This document shows positions 50,760-61,900 of a stretch of DNA of 64,000 nt, piece by piece; position 1 is the first letter of the stretch; each line of letters opens with the position of its first letter. Where the stretch lies: positions 13,500,001-13,564,000 of the forward strand of contig CM061109.1 of assembly GCA_030770545.1 (NCBI GenBank), read 5' to 3'. This DNA comes from Macropodus opercularis. Its lineage: Eukaryota; Chordata; Actinopteri; Anabantiformes; Osphronemidae. The translations under genes were made by a program, and so were the position numbers. A model generated the notes under the pieces. The model had not been told where the DNA came from. It searched no databases and saw only the letters and a list, made by a program, of their open reading frames with translations.

Positions 50760-53270
50760 CCAGCGTAGCTAAAGCCCATCCTTCATTAGCATAAATCAAC
50801 TACTTCCTCTCCAAGTCCTACTCTCACGTTTCACTATTTGCTTTAGTTCGTTAATAAGAGCACAGACCTGGTGACGGAACGGTTTAAAAACACGCATTAA
50901 ATGAAGAAAAAATAATGGAAAAGAAGAGGCTTTATTGCAGGAAACATTTCAAGAGTTAGCACAAATATACGTCAAGTTCTTCAACCCGATTTTGTTGTCG
51001 TTTGCCTTCATCGTTTTAACATGGGAATGCCTTTGCTGTGTAGCTAAATAACCTACTAAACTGTTGTAATGAAGCAAGTCTTCGGTAACAAATATCGTTG
51101 TCTTATTCTTAACATTTTTTGCTTGATTAACTTGTGTTGATCTTTCAATTATATCGTATTATTTCGTATTATTTCACGTTGTAAGAAGCCTGTTTTATTT
51201 CTGTAGAGATGTAAACCTTTGGAATGTGCCTGGACGTCAAGAGCAAAAAAAAAAAAAAACTGGAAAAAAAAATTACAAATATAGGATTAAATTTAAAACA
51301 ATTGTAACTTTGAGGGTTTCACACATGTCTTACGGATTAAACAAAACTGCTGTTTGGATTTCTGTAATTCATAGTTGCAGAATAATTATAGTGTTTAGAA
51401 ATGGATAGAAACAAACATTATGAACCAATCATAAACAGAAAAGAAATAATTACTCTCTAATTTTCTATTTAAGTTTTTTTTCTTATTTCATTTTGTGTAT
51501 AAAAACTCAAATATTACACCACTAACTTTCATACAGAATAATTCTCTTACAAATCCATACACACAAACCAAAGTGAAATGATCCCAAGTAACATGCTCTT
51601 GTATGTACCCATACGTCATGTTAACTTGTAAGCAGTTAAGCACAACAAAATAATTTTAAAGAGATTTTTCTTATCTTTACATAACTTGTGTTTAGATTAT
51701 TATAGATACTATTATTAAGATCAAGCTAATCGCCAATCTATAGTCTAGGTTTGGCCTGTTGTTACATTCAAAATATGTAACAGTTACAACTGTAACAGTT
51801 TTATGACACAGACATTTTGTTGTTCCCAACATGAAAAGTGACTCATATATTGACTGGTATGTAGACGAAATATTTACAGAATTTACAAGTGAAATAATTC
51901 CTCAAATGTTAATGTATGTTACCAAGGCTTACTTCTCAGGCAAACCATGCTTTTGAGCAGAAACACAGAAACTGTCTTTCTTATAGCCACAGGTCAGTGC
52001 AGTTCACCTCTCACCCCTAGATCCAGTCATGTGTGAAGTGACACAATAGAAGCATAGAATTTTAAATCACCCACTTCTTTCACAGATGTGAAACACACTT
52101 CACTTTACATTTCATCACTTCTTTCTATTTTTTGGAAATATATAAATTGGAACAGACTGCAATATATATGTATATATAACTTATGTTCAAAACAATGGGC
52201 TGGCAGGCATTATCGATAGTAAACTGTGAACATACAAATTAAATATGTCACATATTTTTTGTTCAGTCTAAAATGATAAAAGTTATTGGTTTGCTAGATA
52301 TGAAATAGTATTTGAACAACAAACACAACTAAATATATTCTTCTTCTCAACTCTAGCTCAAAACAAACAAACAAAAAAAGCATAGATCAATTTTAAAAAA
52401 GTACTGATGGATGAATCTGCAAAACGAAAGTGAGGATTTCAAAAATGCATCTATTTATGATTGCAGGCCAGTGTTGGCAAACATTTTGACTCATCAACAT
52501 ACGGATGTTTCTAATAATATTAACTATGGCGTCCCAGCAAGCAGTGACAAAGAGTCATTGAGTCAGCAAGATTATGCGATTGAAGCATGTAAATTTAGCC
52601 AGTATTAATTTTTTGTATCTGTTTTTAGATGGTGAGCATAATTTAATGAGAACCAACATAACAATTGTTAATAAGCACGTGTTTGCTTTAAGTTAACTTG
52701 TACTAACATGTACTAATGTACATGTTTTGATAAATAACCACTTTCGTTTTGTAATTATTCACAAAAAGACCATGTCCTGTACAGAATTATAAAACTGACA
52801 ACAATATTCAAAACACACATGATGCTGAGTGAGCAGTGAATGACCCCAACATATGCATTAGTCCAAAACTAAATACAAGTAAAATGTTTCATCTGCAGAT
52901 ACAAAATAAAATATCAACAACACTTGACCACTTTTTTATTCGTAATGTTTTGTATCCATGTATTGTAATTATAAAGTATTAACAACGCGTTTCGTCGACA
53001 TTTCGTTCTGTTGGACCTACCGAGCTGCCGTAGGTCACATTCTGCCGTCTTCCCTCCACGAATGACACAATAACCTACAGCAATAAAATAACTACAAAGT
53101 TTGATGCAGAATTGTCCTGTTGTCCTCAGTTAAACGTAGGGATATGAAAAATATTATTATATATTAGTGCCAGTCTGTACAAGAAATTGCATCTTAATCA
53201 GTTTTCAGCACATCATTATTCGTCTTGTGCAAATGAAACGTGTAGTTTGTTTTATTTTGAAGGCTGACAT
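50760..53270. other. Intergenic region between the divergent miR-17-92 host gene and fastkd5
   Basis: About 2.5 kb of AT-rich sequence without a gene I can support. It holds a run of 15 A at 51245-51259, an ATATATATGTATATATA tract near 52163 and scattered AT-rich words. The 65-codon frame at 52411-52608 has no recognisable feature. The last 300 bases become more CpG-containing towards the fastkd5 start. Confidence 0.6.
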
Positions 53271-53280
53271 ATCTACCGTA

Positions 53281-53398
53281 TTCCGGTGTCGCATGTCGTG
53301 ACTTAACGCTTCCTCTCCTCGTAACTTCATGTGTTTTCTGTATGTCCACACTTCATGGAATGTGAATTGCTGGCCTTGGTGTTGCTGAAGAGATGAAG
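53281..53398 (+). promoter_or_regulatory. fastkd5: fastkd5 5' end: ETS-type site and putative non-coding first exon
   Basis: TTCCGG (53281-53286) is a consensus ETS site, common in promoters of nuclear genes for mitochondrial proteins. It is followed by a CpG-containing pyrimidine-rich stretch (CTTCCTCTCCTCG) and then by AGATGAAG with a strong donor GTGAGT (53399). This fits a short first exon ending at 53398, spliced to the coding exon at 54659. Splicing would place an ATG from this exon (53393) just before the main start codon, as described in the findings. The start site is inferred, not seen. Confidence 0.5.
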
Positions 53399-54658
53399 GT
53401 GAGTTAAACGACCTCGTTTTAAATGTGTATTTTGTTAAAATGGAAACCTACGAAGGAAAGTCCATATCACTTTACCGCAGTCCCATTCAAAGCGGGGTCA
53501 GCTTCCTGCCTTGCACATGGACCAAGTACAGCACTGTTATGTTAGAAAACGACACATAATCAAACCAAATTACGGCGATCTGAGCCCTGCATTCTAACTA
53601 CAGTAAGACGAGATCTCATTATTTTTATCTTCTGAACCACATTAAACACCTAATGTATGAGATTTTACCAGGTAAAACATGGCTTTAGTGACATTAACTA
53701 TTCAGGAATTGCGTTACAGCCATTTTCTGTGCACTAACAGACATTTCACTATAATGTTTCCCAATTTCTCATCATTTTAGTCAAGTTAAGATAAATCCAC
53801 GCGTTCCAGATCTCTTCCAGTTATAGACTTCAAAGGATTCTCATTCAACTATATAAGACAATCTTTATTTATGAGCATCCAAAATGAGCCTGAATGAAAA
53901 TTGCTTTAACGTCTGAACTGTTGATGCCACAGTTAAACCACTTCAATTAAAACTGAAAGTGTTCACTTTGTGTGTTATGTTACGCTGATGGATAGAGGAA
54001 ACATTAAAAAAAGACACATTTCCATAATACCGATACTTTAAATGTACCATGTTTAATTATTTAAGCTAAAATGGGTCTACACTCACAAATGACCCACATG
54101 GCTTCTAGAGATTAATTGTCGCCATAACGTCCTTAAATGTTTTAAGTGGATGATAATGTGTGCGTACACTCGCAGGCAGCTTAGCAGTCCTGTAATTCAT
54201 CCTTCGTTGGTCATGAAGCTGATCATTTTCAGGTTTTGTTGAGTCTGTTTTCGGCAGGTGTTGATAATTTTTGAATAACGTCATTTGTGGCATCATGGTT
54301 GCAGGGTTTAGTCCTATTTATATCAAGAAGCTAATAAAAGAAACATTCTGTACAATGTAGTAGCATTTAAGAATTGCTGTAAAACTACAGCCCGTTAGAT
54401 GAATAAGACTTGAATCAGCACCGTTCTAAAATGCGTAATATGCTCCGATAGTTTACCTAAAGCATTAGAAGCTGAGTGTTCGTGACAAGGCTAAAGTGTT
54501 TCAACTTTTATTTTTTTAATTGCATATTATCTGATGTGAGTGGCCCCTTGAAGCAGAATGTCAGGGACACATTCCAGAATCACTGTATCCTATTCAGCAA
54601 CATGATTTTAAAGTGACTTTTAGCTGTTGTAAGAATAAAATGTCTTTGTTGTTTTTAG
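53399..54658 (+). other. fastkd5: Putative fastkd5 5' UTR intron
   Basis: Bounded by GTGAGT at 53399 and by the acceptor TCTTTGTTGTTTTTAG ending at 54658, giving a 1.26 kb intron directly upstream of the coding exon. The contents are AT-rich with no coding segment. The small minus-strand frame at 54105-54296 is taken as chance. Confidence 0.5.
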
Positions 54659-54666
54659 TCAGGTTG

Positions 54667-57099
54667 ATGGCTGCCTGTGTGCTGTGTCGGCGGGTACCCA
54701 GGCTACGCTACATCCAAGGCTTGATAAAGGATTTTACCCAGGCTCAACACATATATGGAAAACCTGAGGATGAGACCAATGAGCAGGAGGCGAAGAAAGG
54801 GACAAATCAATACCACAAAGCCTCTCTTCACGAAGGCTACCGGCTCCATTACAACCCATCTTCATATCATCGCTCTGTGCAGAACTCTTCAGCCTCTTGG
54901 AGCAAAATTGATAATGATGAGGATGAACTCGTCACTTTCACACCTTCCTTTTGGCAACAAAGCAATCGCTACAGTGTGAGTTGCTCGCGGCACCTTTCCA
55001 GCTCAAAAAACACACTTCTTGACCTAGCTGTCAACAAAGACTCTGAAGCTGAGATGCCATCAGTGTCGCCGCACAGCAGAACACACATAGAGCAAAACGT
55101 TAAGGTAGACACCCGAGCCTTCATCAAATGCCGGCCTGAGTATGCCTCAACGACCCTGGACCTGGCCCAGCGGCCGCACTCTGTGGACTGGGGCGAAGCC
55201 TACGCACTGCTACAAAAAGTTACCGTTCTGAAAGGCAGCATGAAACCATCTCACGTGTGTCAGTTTCTTGCCGAGCTCAGTCGCATGCACCCAGACAACA
55301 TGTCAGTAGTGAGGAGTGACCAGCGCTTCATCATGCTGCTTCGGTATTCTGTGGAGCACCTGCCCAATTTTTCCGAACTCCAGCTGTTAGAGGTGCTGCA
55401 GTCATTTGTGTGGCTGGATATGCCATCGGCGCACACTGTACTTGGGCTGTATGAGGCAGAGCTGAGCCACCGGGCTAAAAATATGAGCTTACACCAGTTG
55501 CTGTTTGCTGCTGACATGTGGCGTAGTATTGGGAGGCATGTGCCACAGTTCTTACAGCATCTATATGACTCAGTCCATCAATATCTGGGACAAATAGGCG
55601 TCTCTGAGCTGGTGCAACTGTTGTATATAATGGGTGAGGGTAGGCAGTGCCCGACAGACCTCATCCAGTCTGTAGAGCAGCTTATCATGCGCCATTTAAA
55701 TCAGCTGCATCCTGAGGAGGTTGGCACAGTGTGCCTGGGACTCTTTAAGTCCAAAACGTCCATATCTACAGATGCAGTGACTCATCTCGTTGACAAGGCA
55801 CACTCCTTTGTGAAGGAGATGAGTGACTTTGCTCTGGTGAATGTGATGAAGTACCTGCGTTTCAGTTACCTGTTTCACAGGGAGTGGATGGAAGCTGTGG
55901 CGCAGGAAGTTCCCAGTCGGGCCAGCAGGATGGGTGTGCAGGGGCTTATGCATGTGGTACTGGCCTGTTCAGCTCTCCATTACCGCAATGACAATATCCT
56001 TGCTGCTGTTGCTGACAGAGTGCCCTCGCTGGTGCCACACTGCAGAACTAAGGACTCGTGCAAACTGCTCTGGGCATTTGGCACATTGGGATTCATCCCA
56101 GTTCAGAGTTCAAACTTCTATCCAAGTCTCACGGAATCCCTGAGACGGAAGAAAGCTGCATTTCAACGATACCCAGAGCATCTGCTTACTGGTCTTTTAG
56201 GCTTGGCCTTTGTCTCCCAGTTCCCCGAGGACCTAATTGCATTGGCCTTGAGCCCTGAGTTTGTTAACATGTCGCTGAAATCCACACAGCTGGAGCTCAA
56301 AAAAGACCTGTTCACTTTAGATGGAGCTGTGGCGCTGGAGTTGCCTGGGTGGACCGGTCCACGTCTAAGCCGTGAACTAAAAGAGGAGGTGACTGATATG
56401 CTCTGGTCGTTTGCTCAGTCAGATATATGTCAGAAACCAGAGGTTCAGGAGGCAGAAGCTGCTCTGCAAAATCTGCTTGGAGGAGAGGAATTTGTATGTA
56501 AGAGAATGATCCTTCCCCACACGCGATCCATTGACCTGGAAGTACATCTCGACTCCACTGGGCAGCCCGTACCTGTGATCCCAGCATGCCTGAAAGCCTC
56601 ATTACCTTCTGAAAGTAGTTCATCCAAATTTACCCCCAACCAGGGTTGGGGGAGAATAAATGTCGGCGTAACAATAACAGAGGAACTTTTAGCACAGCTT
56701 GTCAACACCAAAAGCACCAGCCAGCCTTTAAGTCATCACCCAGTTGAACCTGTATCTGATCACAGAGTAAAACATGATGAAGGTTGGATGCTGTTTGACA
56801 GAGGACTGAACCTGACCAGTGACATTATAGAAAGTCTTACCAAGCCCAGCAGCCAAAGCTCAGCCCTGCAGGACTGTAAAGGCATAGTCAAACTTGCTAT
56901 ACAGGTGTCCAACAGGAACCACTATTGCTGCCATTCACAGCAGTTGCTGGGTCTTCATGCTATGAAGAGGAGACATTTAAACTTGGCAGGGTACAAGGTT
57001 GTAGAGCTTAGCCATCATGAGTGGTTTCCCTTGTTGAGGAAAAGCAGGTCTGAGAAGCTGGCATACCTGCACTGCAAAGTCTATGACAAGCTGAAATGA
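54667..57099 (+). CDS. fastkd5: FAST kinase domain-containing protein 5, mitochondrial
   Basis: FASTKD5 acts in mitochondrial RNA granules and is needed to process mitochondrial precursor mRNAs that are not flanked by tRNAs. The coding region is one uninterrupted exon of 810 codons, as in human FASTKD5 (about 764). The ATG at 54667 was chosen over in-frame upstream starts because a splice acceptor ends at 54658 and the product begins MAA like the human one; the first 25 residues are rich in Arg without acid, as in a mitochondrial presequence. Residues from about 440 to 610 contain the FAST_1 and FAST_2 regions (TKDSCKLLWAFGTL, YPEHLLTGLLGLAF, LDGAVALELPG). Residues 740-810 form the RAP domain, with HAMKRRHLNLAGYKVVELS and WFPLL. 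Identity to the human protein is evident in EEVGTVCLGLFKS and MGVQGLMHVVL. FASTKD proteins resemble a kinase only by name; RAP is a presumed RNA-binding fold. Confidence 0.96.
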   Translation: MAACVLCRRVPRLRYIQGLIKDFTQAQHIYGKPEDETNEQEAKKGTNQYHKASLHEGYRLHYNPSSYHRSVQNSSASWSKIDNDEDELVTFTPSFWQQSNRYSVSCSRHLSSSKNTLLDLAVNKDSEAEMPSVSPHSRTHIEQNVKVDTRAFIKCRPEYASTTLDLAQRPHSVDWGEAYALLQKVTVLKGSMKPSHVCQFLAELSRMHPDNMSVVRSDQRFIMLLRYSVEHLPNFSELQLLEVLQSFVWLDMPSAHTVLGLYEAELSHRAKNMSLHQLLFAADMWRSIGRHVPQFLQHLYDSVHQYLGQIGVSELVQLLYIMGEGRQCPTDLIQSVEQLIMRHLNQLHPEEVGTVCLGLFKSKTSISTDAVTHLVDKAHSFVKEMSDFALVNVMKYLRFSYLFHREWMEAVAQEVPSRASRMGVQGLMHVVLACSALHYRNDNILAAVADRVPSLVPHCRTKDSCKLLWAFGTLGFIPVQSSNFYPSLTESLRRKKAAFQRYPEHLLTGLLGLAFVSQFPEDLIALALSPEFVNMSLKSTQLELKKDLFTLDGAVALELPGWTGPRLSRELKEEVTDMLWSFAQSDICQKPEVQEAEAALQNLLGGEEFVCKRMILPHTRSIDLEVHLDSTGQPVPVIPACLKASLPSESSSSKFTPNQGWGRINVGVTITEELLAQLVNTKSTSQPLSHHPVEPVSDHRVKHDEGWMLFDRGLNLTSDIIESLTKPSSQSSALQDCKGIVKLAIQVSNRNHYCCHSQQLLGLHAMKRRHLNLAGYKVVELSHHEWFPLLRKSRSEKLAYLHCKVYDKLK

Positions 57100-58640
57100 C
57101 CTTTACCTCCAAGAGCAAAAATATGTCACAGCAAACCACGTAGACGGTGAAACTTGTGGCATACACAGAAAAATGCTTGTTCTTCAACACCACCCAACAT
57201 GCACCATGCACCTGATGTGAAATTACTTCATTTAAAACATTACAGGCAACTTCTGTCCAGAAGAAAAATAGCAATTTTACATTGGCCCATGAATGATGAT
57301 TTTGTTGCTTTTACATCGTTGCTCTGCTGAGAACGTCACAAAAATGTAACGTTTCAAAGACTGAAAGGAACTGATTTGTATTGAACAGTAAACTATGTAA
57401 ATGTGAGCGATAGCCTCCTGCTGACTGGGAAATCAATTCACTTCTACCATGATAGTGTGATGGATTTACTTGAATTCTACCACTGGAGCAGAAACAGGGA
57501 TGTTCACTAATGTTTATTTGTATGTAAATTTGTATTTGCAAGGTCTAAAAATAATATTTTATGTTTTTTTTAGACTGATGTTGAAATATTACTCACCACC
57601 CTTGTATAAATATTAAATAGTCTACAAATGACACATATTCATTTGTCTTTGACGCAGATACAGTTTGCTGCAAAGAGCTGTCAAGTTCCTATCAAGCTTT
57701 GTGGTTTTTAGTTTTCTGGCAGCGTGTTTTGAGTTCAATGTAACGTGACAGCTCCTGGTCTGAGATGCAGCCTACCCCAGCGCACCACACTGCAAAACAG
57801 CATTCACATTAAAACCGGGCACATTCTGATATCAATTAGTCCTCCAGCTCTGCCAGGGGTTCGAGATTTTGTGAGCTGATTTTTTTTTTTATTGAAATTG
57901 AGTTTAGCTTCCTGAACTATTGAATGTTGTAAATATCTGCAAATTATATATTTGAGAAATCACAGGTGATGGAAATGCTTTCTAAGAAATGTGCGAAACA
58001 CCTGCAGATAAGCAAGACATTTATTTCTGCATATAGGCAAATACATAATAATGAAAAGAAATAAGGCTAATACAATAGAGGTGTTTGGTTGTTTCCTGGT
58101 TACTATATTCATGGCAACATCTGCAAGCTGGAAATCCTTGTGACTCCCCGAGGAGAAGGCTGGAATGAAGCCTTGGAATAAGGACACACTGGGGGAGGAC
58201 AGGTGTGTTGTGTTGCCCTTAAAATGCTTCTCTTTCCCCTCCGTAGGCCCTTCTCCTCTGTGTGACCCAGAAACTCTGGGCTTTCATCTTGCCAGCTGAC
58301 TCTACTACAGTATTTTAATCTTTTAATTTCAGATCACATGAATTAAGATCTCAAATAGCTTATTCTATGATTTGCAGGATATATGGTTTGGTTCATGACT
58401 AGCTGTCCCTTTAAATACAAAACAAAGTGATGAATGTAATTATAAACAGTGATCAACCTTCAACGCTGAATCGCAAATTGAAAAGTGAAATGTTTCATGT
58501 AATTTTCCATTTACTCACATATCATCAAATGTCAACAAAAAACACCCCAAGGCACTTTACATAACAAGCTTAAGACCAAACAACTCCAGCGAGAAACCAA
58601 CAAACCCTCTGTCTCCTTTCATTTACTTTGCTCCCATTTC
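57100..58640. other. fastkd5 3' UTR and following intergenic sequence
   Basis: The first 500-700 bases are presumed fastkd5 3' UTR, judged from the poly(A) signals. The remainder is AT-rich, with a run of 10 T at about 57880, and nothing I recognise. Minus-strand frames here are short and unremarkable. Confidence 0.55.
57612..57617 (+). terminator. fastkd5: Candidate fastkd5 poly(A) signal
   Basis: ATTAAA, the commonest variant signal, occurs 513 bases after the stop codon, in an AT-rich setting (TATAAATATTAAATAG). Another ATTAAA lies near 57808. Either would give a 3' UTR of about 0.5-0.7 kb. Confidence 0.45.
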
Positions 58641-58645
58641 CTTTG

Positions 58646-58958
58646 ATGCGGCTCTTGATGGGAGACGAGCAGCACAAAGGGAGGAACGGAAATGAGCAGT
58701 GGAAAAGACAAATTCAATCAACACTACATCTGTCAGCACGCGTGGGAGCGCTTGATGATCCCCTAGGATGAGATGAAGGAGGCTGCAGGGGGAAGCGTAG
58801 CCCAGGCTGGTGCGTATCCACCGCTGATCAGGGTCAATGAGCAGACCCTGAGGAAAGACAACGCTGTGCTCGGCAAGTTGCAGCAGAGGGCGCTCTCCAC
58901 TTACAAACCCACACACTTGGTGACGAAGACAAACAAGCCCAACATGACTCCTGGTTAG
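58646..58958 (+). pseudogene. Two coding-like frames offset by one base: frameshifted small gene, or an exon (unassigned)
   Basis: Frame A opens at ATG 58646 (with a second ATG at 58658), encodes a hydrophilic MGDEQHKGRNGNEQWKRQIQ-type peptide and stops at 58771. Frame B is open from 58767 to the TAG at 58956-58958; it includes MKEAAGG, PPLIRVNEQTLRKDNAVLGK, and STYKPTHLVTKTNKPN, and has strongly GC-rich third codon positions unlike the AT-rich surroundings. The two frames abut with a one-base offset at about 58765, so either a single-base frameshift broke a gene of roughly 100 codons, or frame B is a separate exon (acceptor CCCCTAG at 58766; donor GTTAGT at 58954) or terminal exon. I do not recognise the protein. 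A long open frame on the opposite strand at 58623-59150 is taken as a shadow. Confidence 0.4.
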
Positions 58959-58959
58959 T

Positions 58960-61900
58960 TTTGCATTTATATACTCGTGTTTTGAGCCATTGTGTTCAGA
59001 GAAATACAAAAAATCTTTATATAACTTGACAGTAATACGTATAATTACCAGCACAATTTGCAACAACAGTAAATGAACCACATTTAAAGGCAGTAAGTTT
59101 ATTGTATGAGGTGGAAAACACTTGGATGCATCCTCCCATTGTTCACACATCTGAAAATCTAAAAGTTTCTTTTTTGGACACTTTCAAGTCAATGTCGCCC
59201 CTGCAGCTACAAATTTCACACTTCCGGGTGCAAGAAGTGCGCTTTTGAAGTGGAGATGATTGGGTTTCTCATTTAGCAGCCTCTTCTTTGGATTGAAAGG
59301 CGGCTCATTGGATAGCAAGGTTAACGCCTCATCCATAGCCAAGAACCATTAGCTCTCTGGCAGCCAGCGTCAGAGGTAATGTTGTGTCGGCTCTGTAATG
59401 TTTTCAGGTTGACGCTAACAAGGGCGAGCGTGTTCTGGGAATAGGGGCTGTCTGCTGCAGCGGACTAGTTTATTAAAGTGTGTGGAGTAATGGGGGTGAT
59501 TATTGACTCAGATTGGATCATTATGCCGGTATTATATTATATTCTGGGTAATTTACCAACAAGGTGCTAAACGCTCCCCTATTTGTCTCATGGATGACAA
59601 GACATTTATTGAGTTATTAACTTGCTATAAACAAAAGAAAGTAAAGAGAGAATAATCATTAGGCTTAGTGACTTTTTTCCGAATGTGGCCAGTATTTCAC
59701 CAGTTAATGGAGGAGGCTTTGCTAGACTGAATGCTCTCTCAGTAATCCCTGTCTTATTTGCATTTCAATTCTTTTGCTTTTCTCAGCCTGGAAGCTAATC
59801 CAGCACAGTCTGAATGTGGCCTAAGCTTACATCAACATTTCTTAAGTTATGTACAGATCCCACTGTCTGTCCGCCATAATTCTTAAATTTAGCTTATTGT
59901 ATGAAATAGAAAAATCCTGATGTCACAGGTTCTTTGAGCATTGATGCGACACCCCTACTCCTGCCACCACTTCATAAACTTGTGTGGTTTCAATCCCTAA
60001 CACTCACGAGTGAGAGAAACAGGTGCTGATCAGCTAGATACATTCAAATGATCTTAGCTGAAAGCCGCCATCGCAATTTTGCAGAAGCCCTGCCAGCGTC
60101 CTGAAGGATTCTGTATCGCTCCCTCTCAGTTTCTGACCTCAGTGGCATCCAATAATGTGTCTGGTTCCTTGGCTTTAAGATTCCAAACACACACACTCTG
60201 CTGGACCAAGTGCTGCAGGGACGCGACTGATAAGCAGCGTTAGAATTCAGGTCTTGTCTTAGCTGCTATTGATAGGCTTTTATTAAGTTAACCAAGTTGA
60301 AGATTTGCCACTTGGTGCCTCGCACATCAGGCGGTAAACATTTCCATCTCAAGAACACAGCGTTTGGCTGGATTTGCATTATTTTTTGTTGTCATTAAAA
60401 ATTAGAAGAACGTTTGAAAGTAGTGTCATGCGCTGTCAAACCAAGCTGAACGTTATCTGAACGTTTGTCTAAAGCTATTTGTTCTCTGCTAGGACGGTTA
60501 TGTAGATAGTTACTTCATCATAACCACAGAAACAACATTATAAGCAAAAGGCACATTTAGGAGAAGAGTGTGAGCATAAACAGCAGCGGCAATGACAACA
60601 TGCAGATGGACTACTCAGTTCAAAAGTTCAGCATTTACAATAGTAAAGTAGAAATTGCTGTAATTAAAGCCCTGAGGCTGTAATTCAAAATCCCTACAGT
60701 CGTACTATGTGTAGTATTTTTATTATTCCGAAGCCAATCAACATTGTGCTTCCCTCCCTCTATGCGATTTGTTCATGGTGATGCTTGTGTTGCATAACTG
60801 AACTGCTGTCTCTACACTCATCTTTCAGTCACACAGATCATTATAGCTCAGAGCAGGACTGATGTAAGCTCACTAAACACATTGGAAGTGTACAGCAGAG
60901 TCACAGTAACACTGTGCCACCATGGCATTTGCAGAGCGGTCATGCTTTTGTAGAACTCCATAATCATGTAGATTCCAGCTGGCATGTCGGAAGCATTTCA
61001 AGGTCAGTTCTGGCTTCTTGCATGACAGTGCAACAACACGCTATTAGGTTATAACATTTGTTTGGGCTTTTTTCAGGGAAAGCCGTCCAGTGCATTTGCA
61101 CGCTGTGATTGCTTCTCCTCATTGTGCTGTGCCCACACACCAGATTCACAGGCACTGATTGATGTACATTTCAGACATAACGTGGAAGACAAAAGCCAGC
61201 GTCAGACGAGTTTGTTGATTCTCATTGTTAATAAAACAATAAAACAAGACGGTGTCAATCGATTGTGGGAGGAATTGTGTGTTGTAATATGACAGTTCTA
61301 AGAAGTACTTATTTAACTAAAACTCGCCCTGATGGAGAAAGTGACGCCAAAGGGAATCTGTGTTGATTAAGTAACAAAAACTCATGTTAACATTCCAGCA
61401 ACATTGAAAATAGAAAGAACAATATATTGTCCTAATAAATACACACAGTCCTGCGAGCTGTGGATGAACAGATGGATGTATCTGTTCATGGATTCTCTTT
61501 CACATATTGAAGCTTAAAGTCTTTCAGGTACATCTCAGTGTCTTGTGGCACCTTGGGCTGATGCATCAGGATTCAGGATGCTTACTCTGCGGGATGGGTG
61601 AAGATGAGAGTTGCATTTTTGGCTCAGGTCCATGACATCATTATTTTGGGCAAATTTAGGAAAAAGCTTAACTTATGAACAACAAGATCACAGAAGAACA
61701 GATCTAAACACTAAACAATTTCTTTGTAAAGTATAACTGAACCTCACAATGGAAATACTGAAAGCTTGTCTTGTCACATTTGCGTTTGTTTCCTCGCTAG
61801 AAGCTCATCGAGCGAATTCATATTTACCTTTCTGGTAAATATCCACATGTCACCACATTTGATGTTGACACTTGACATCAGTAGCGCATGTTTTACACAA

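Noticed and set aside
54613..54666. Longer fastkd5 reading frame beginning upstream (GTG at 54613 or ATG at 54640)
   Set aside because: A strong splice acceptor ends at 54658, and the downstream ATG gives the MAA start and Arg-rich presequence seen in the family; the earlier part is probably intron.
58623..59150. 175-codon minus-strand frame
   Set aside because: Composition is not protein-like and it runs opposite to the GC3-rich frame at 58773-58958, so it is best seen as its shadow.
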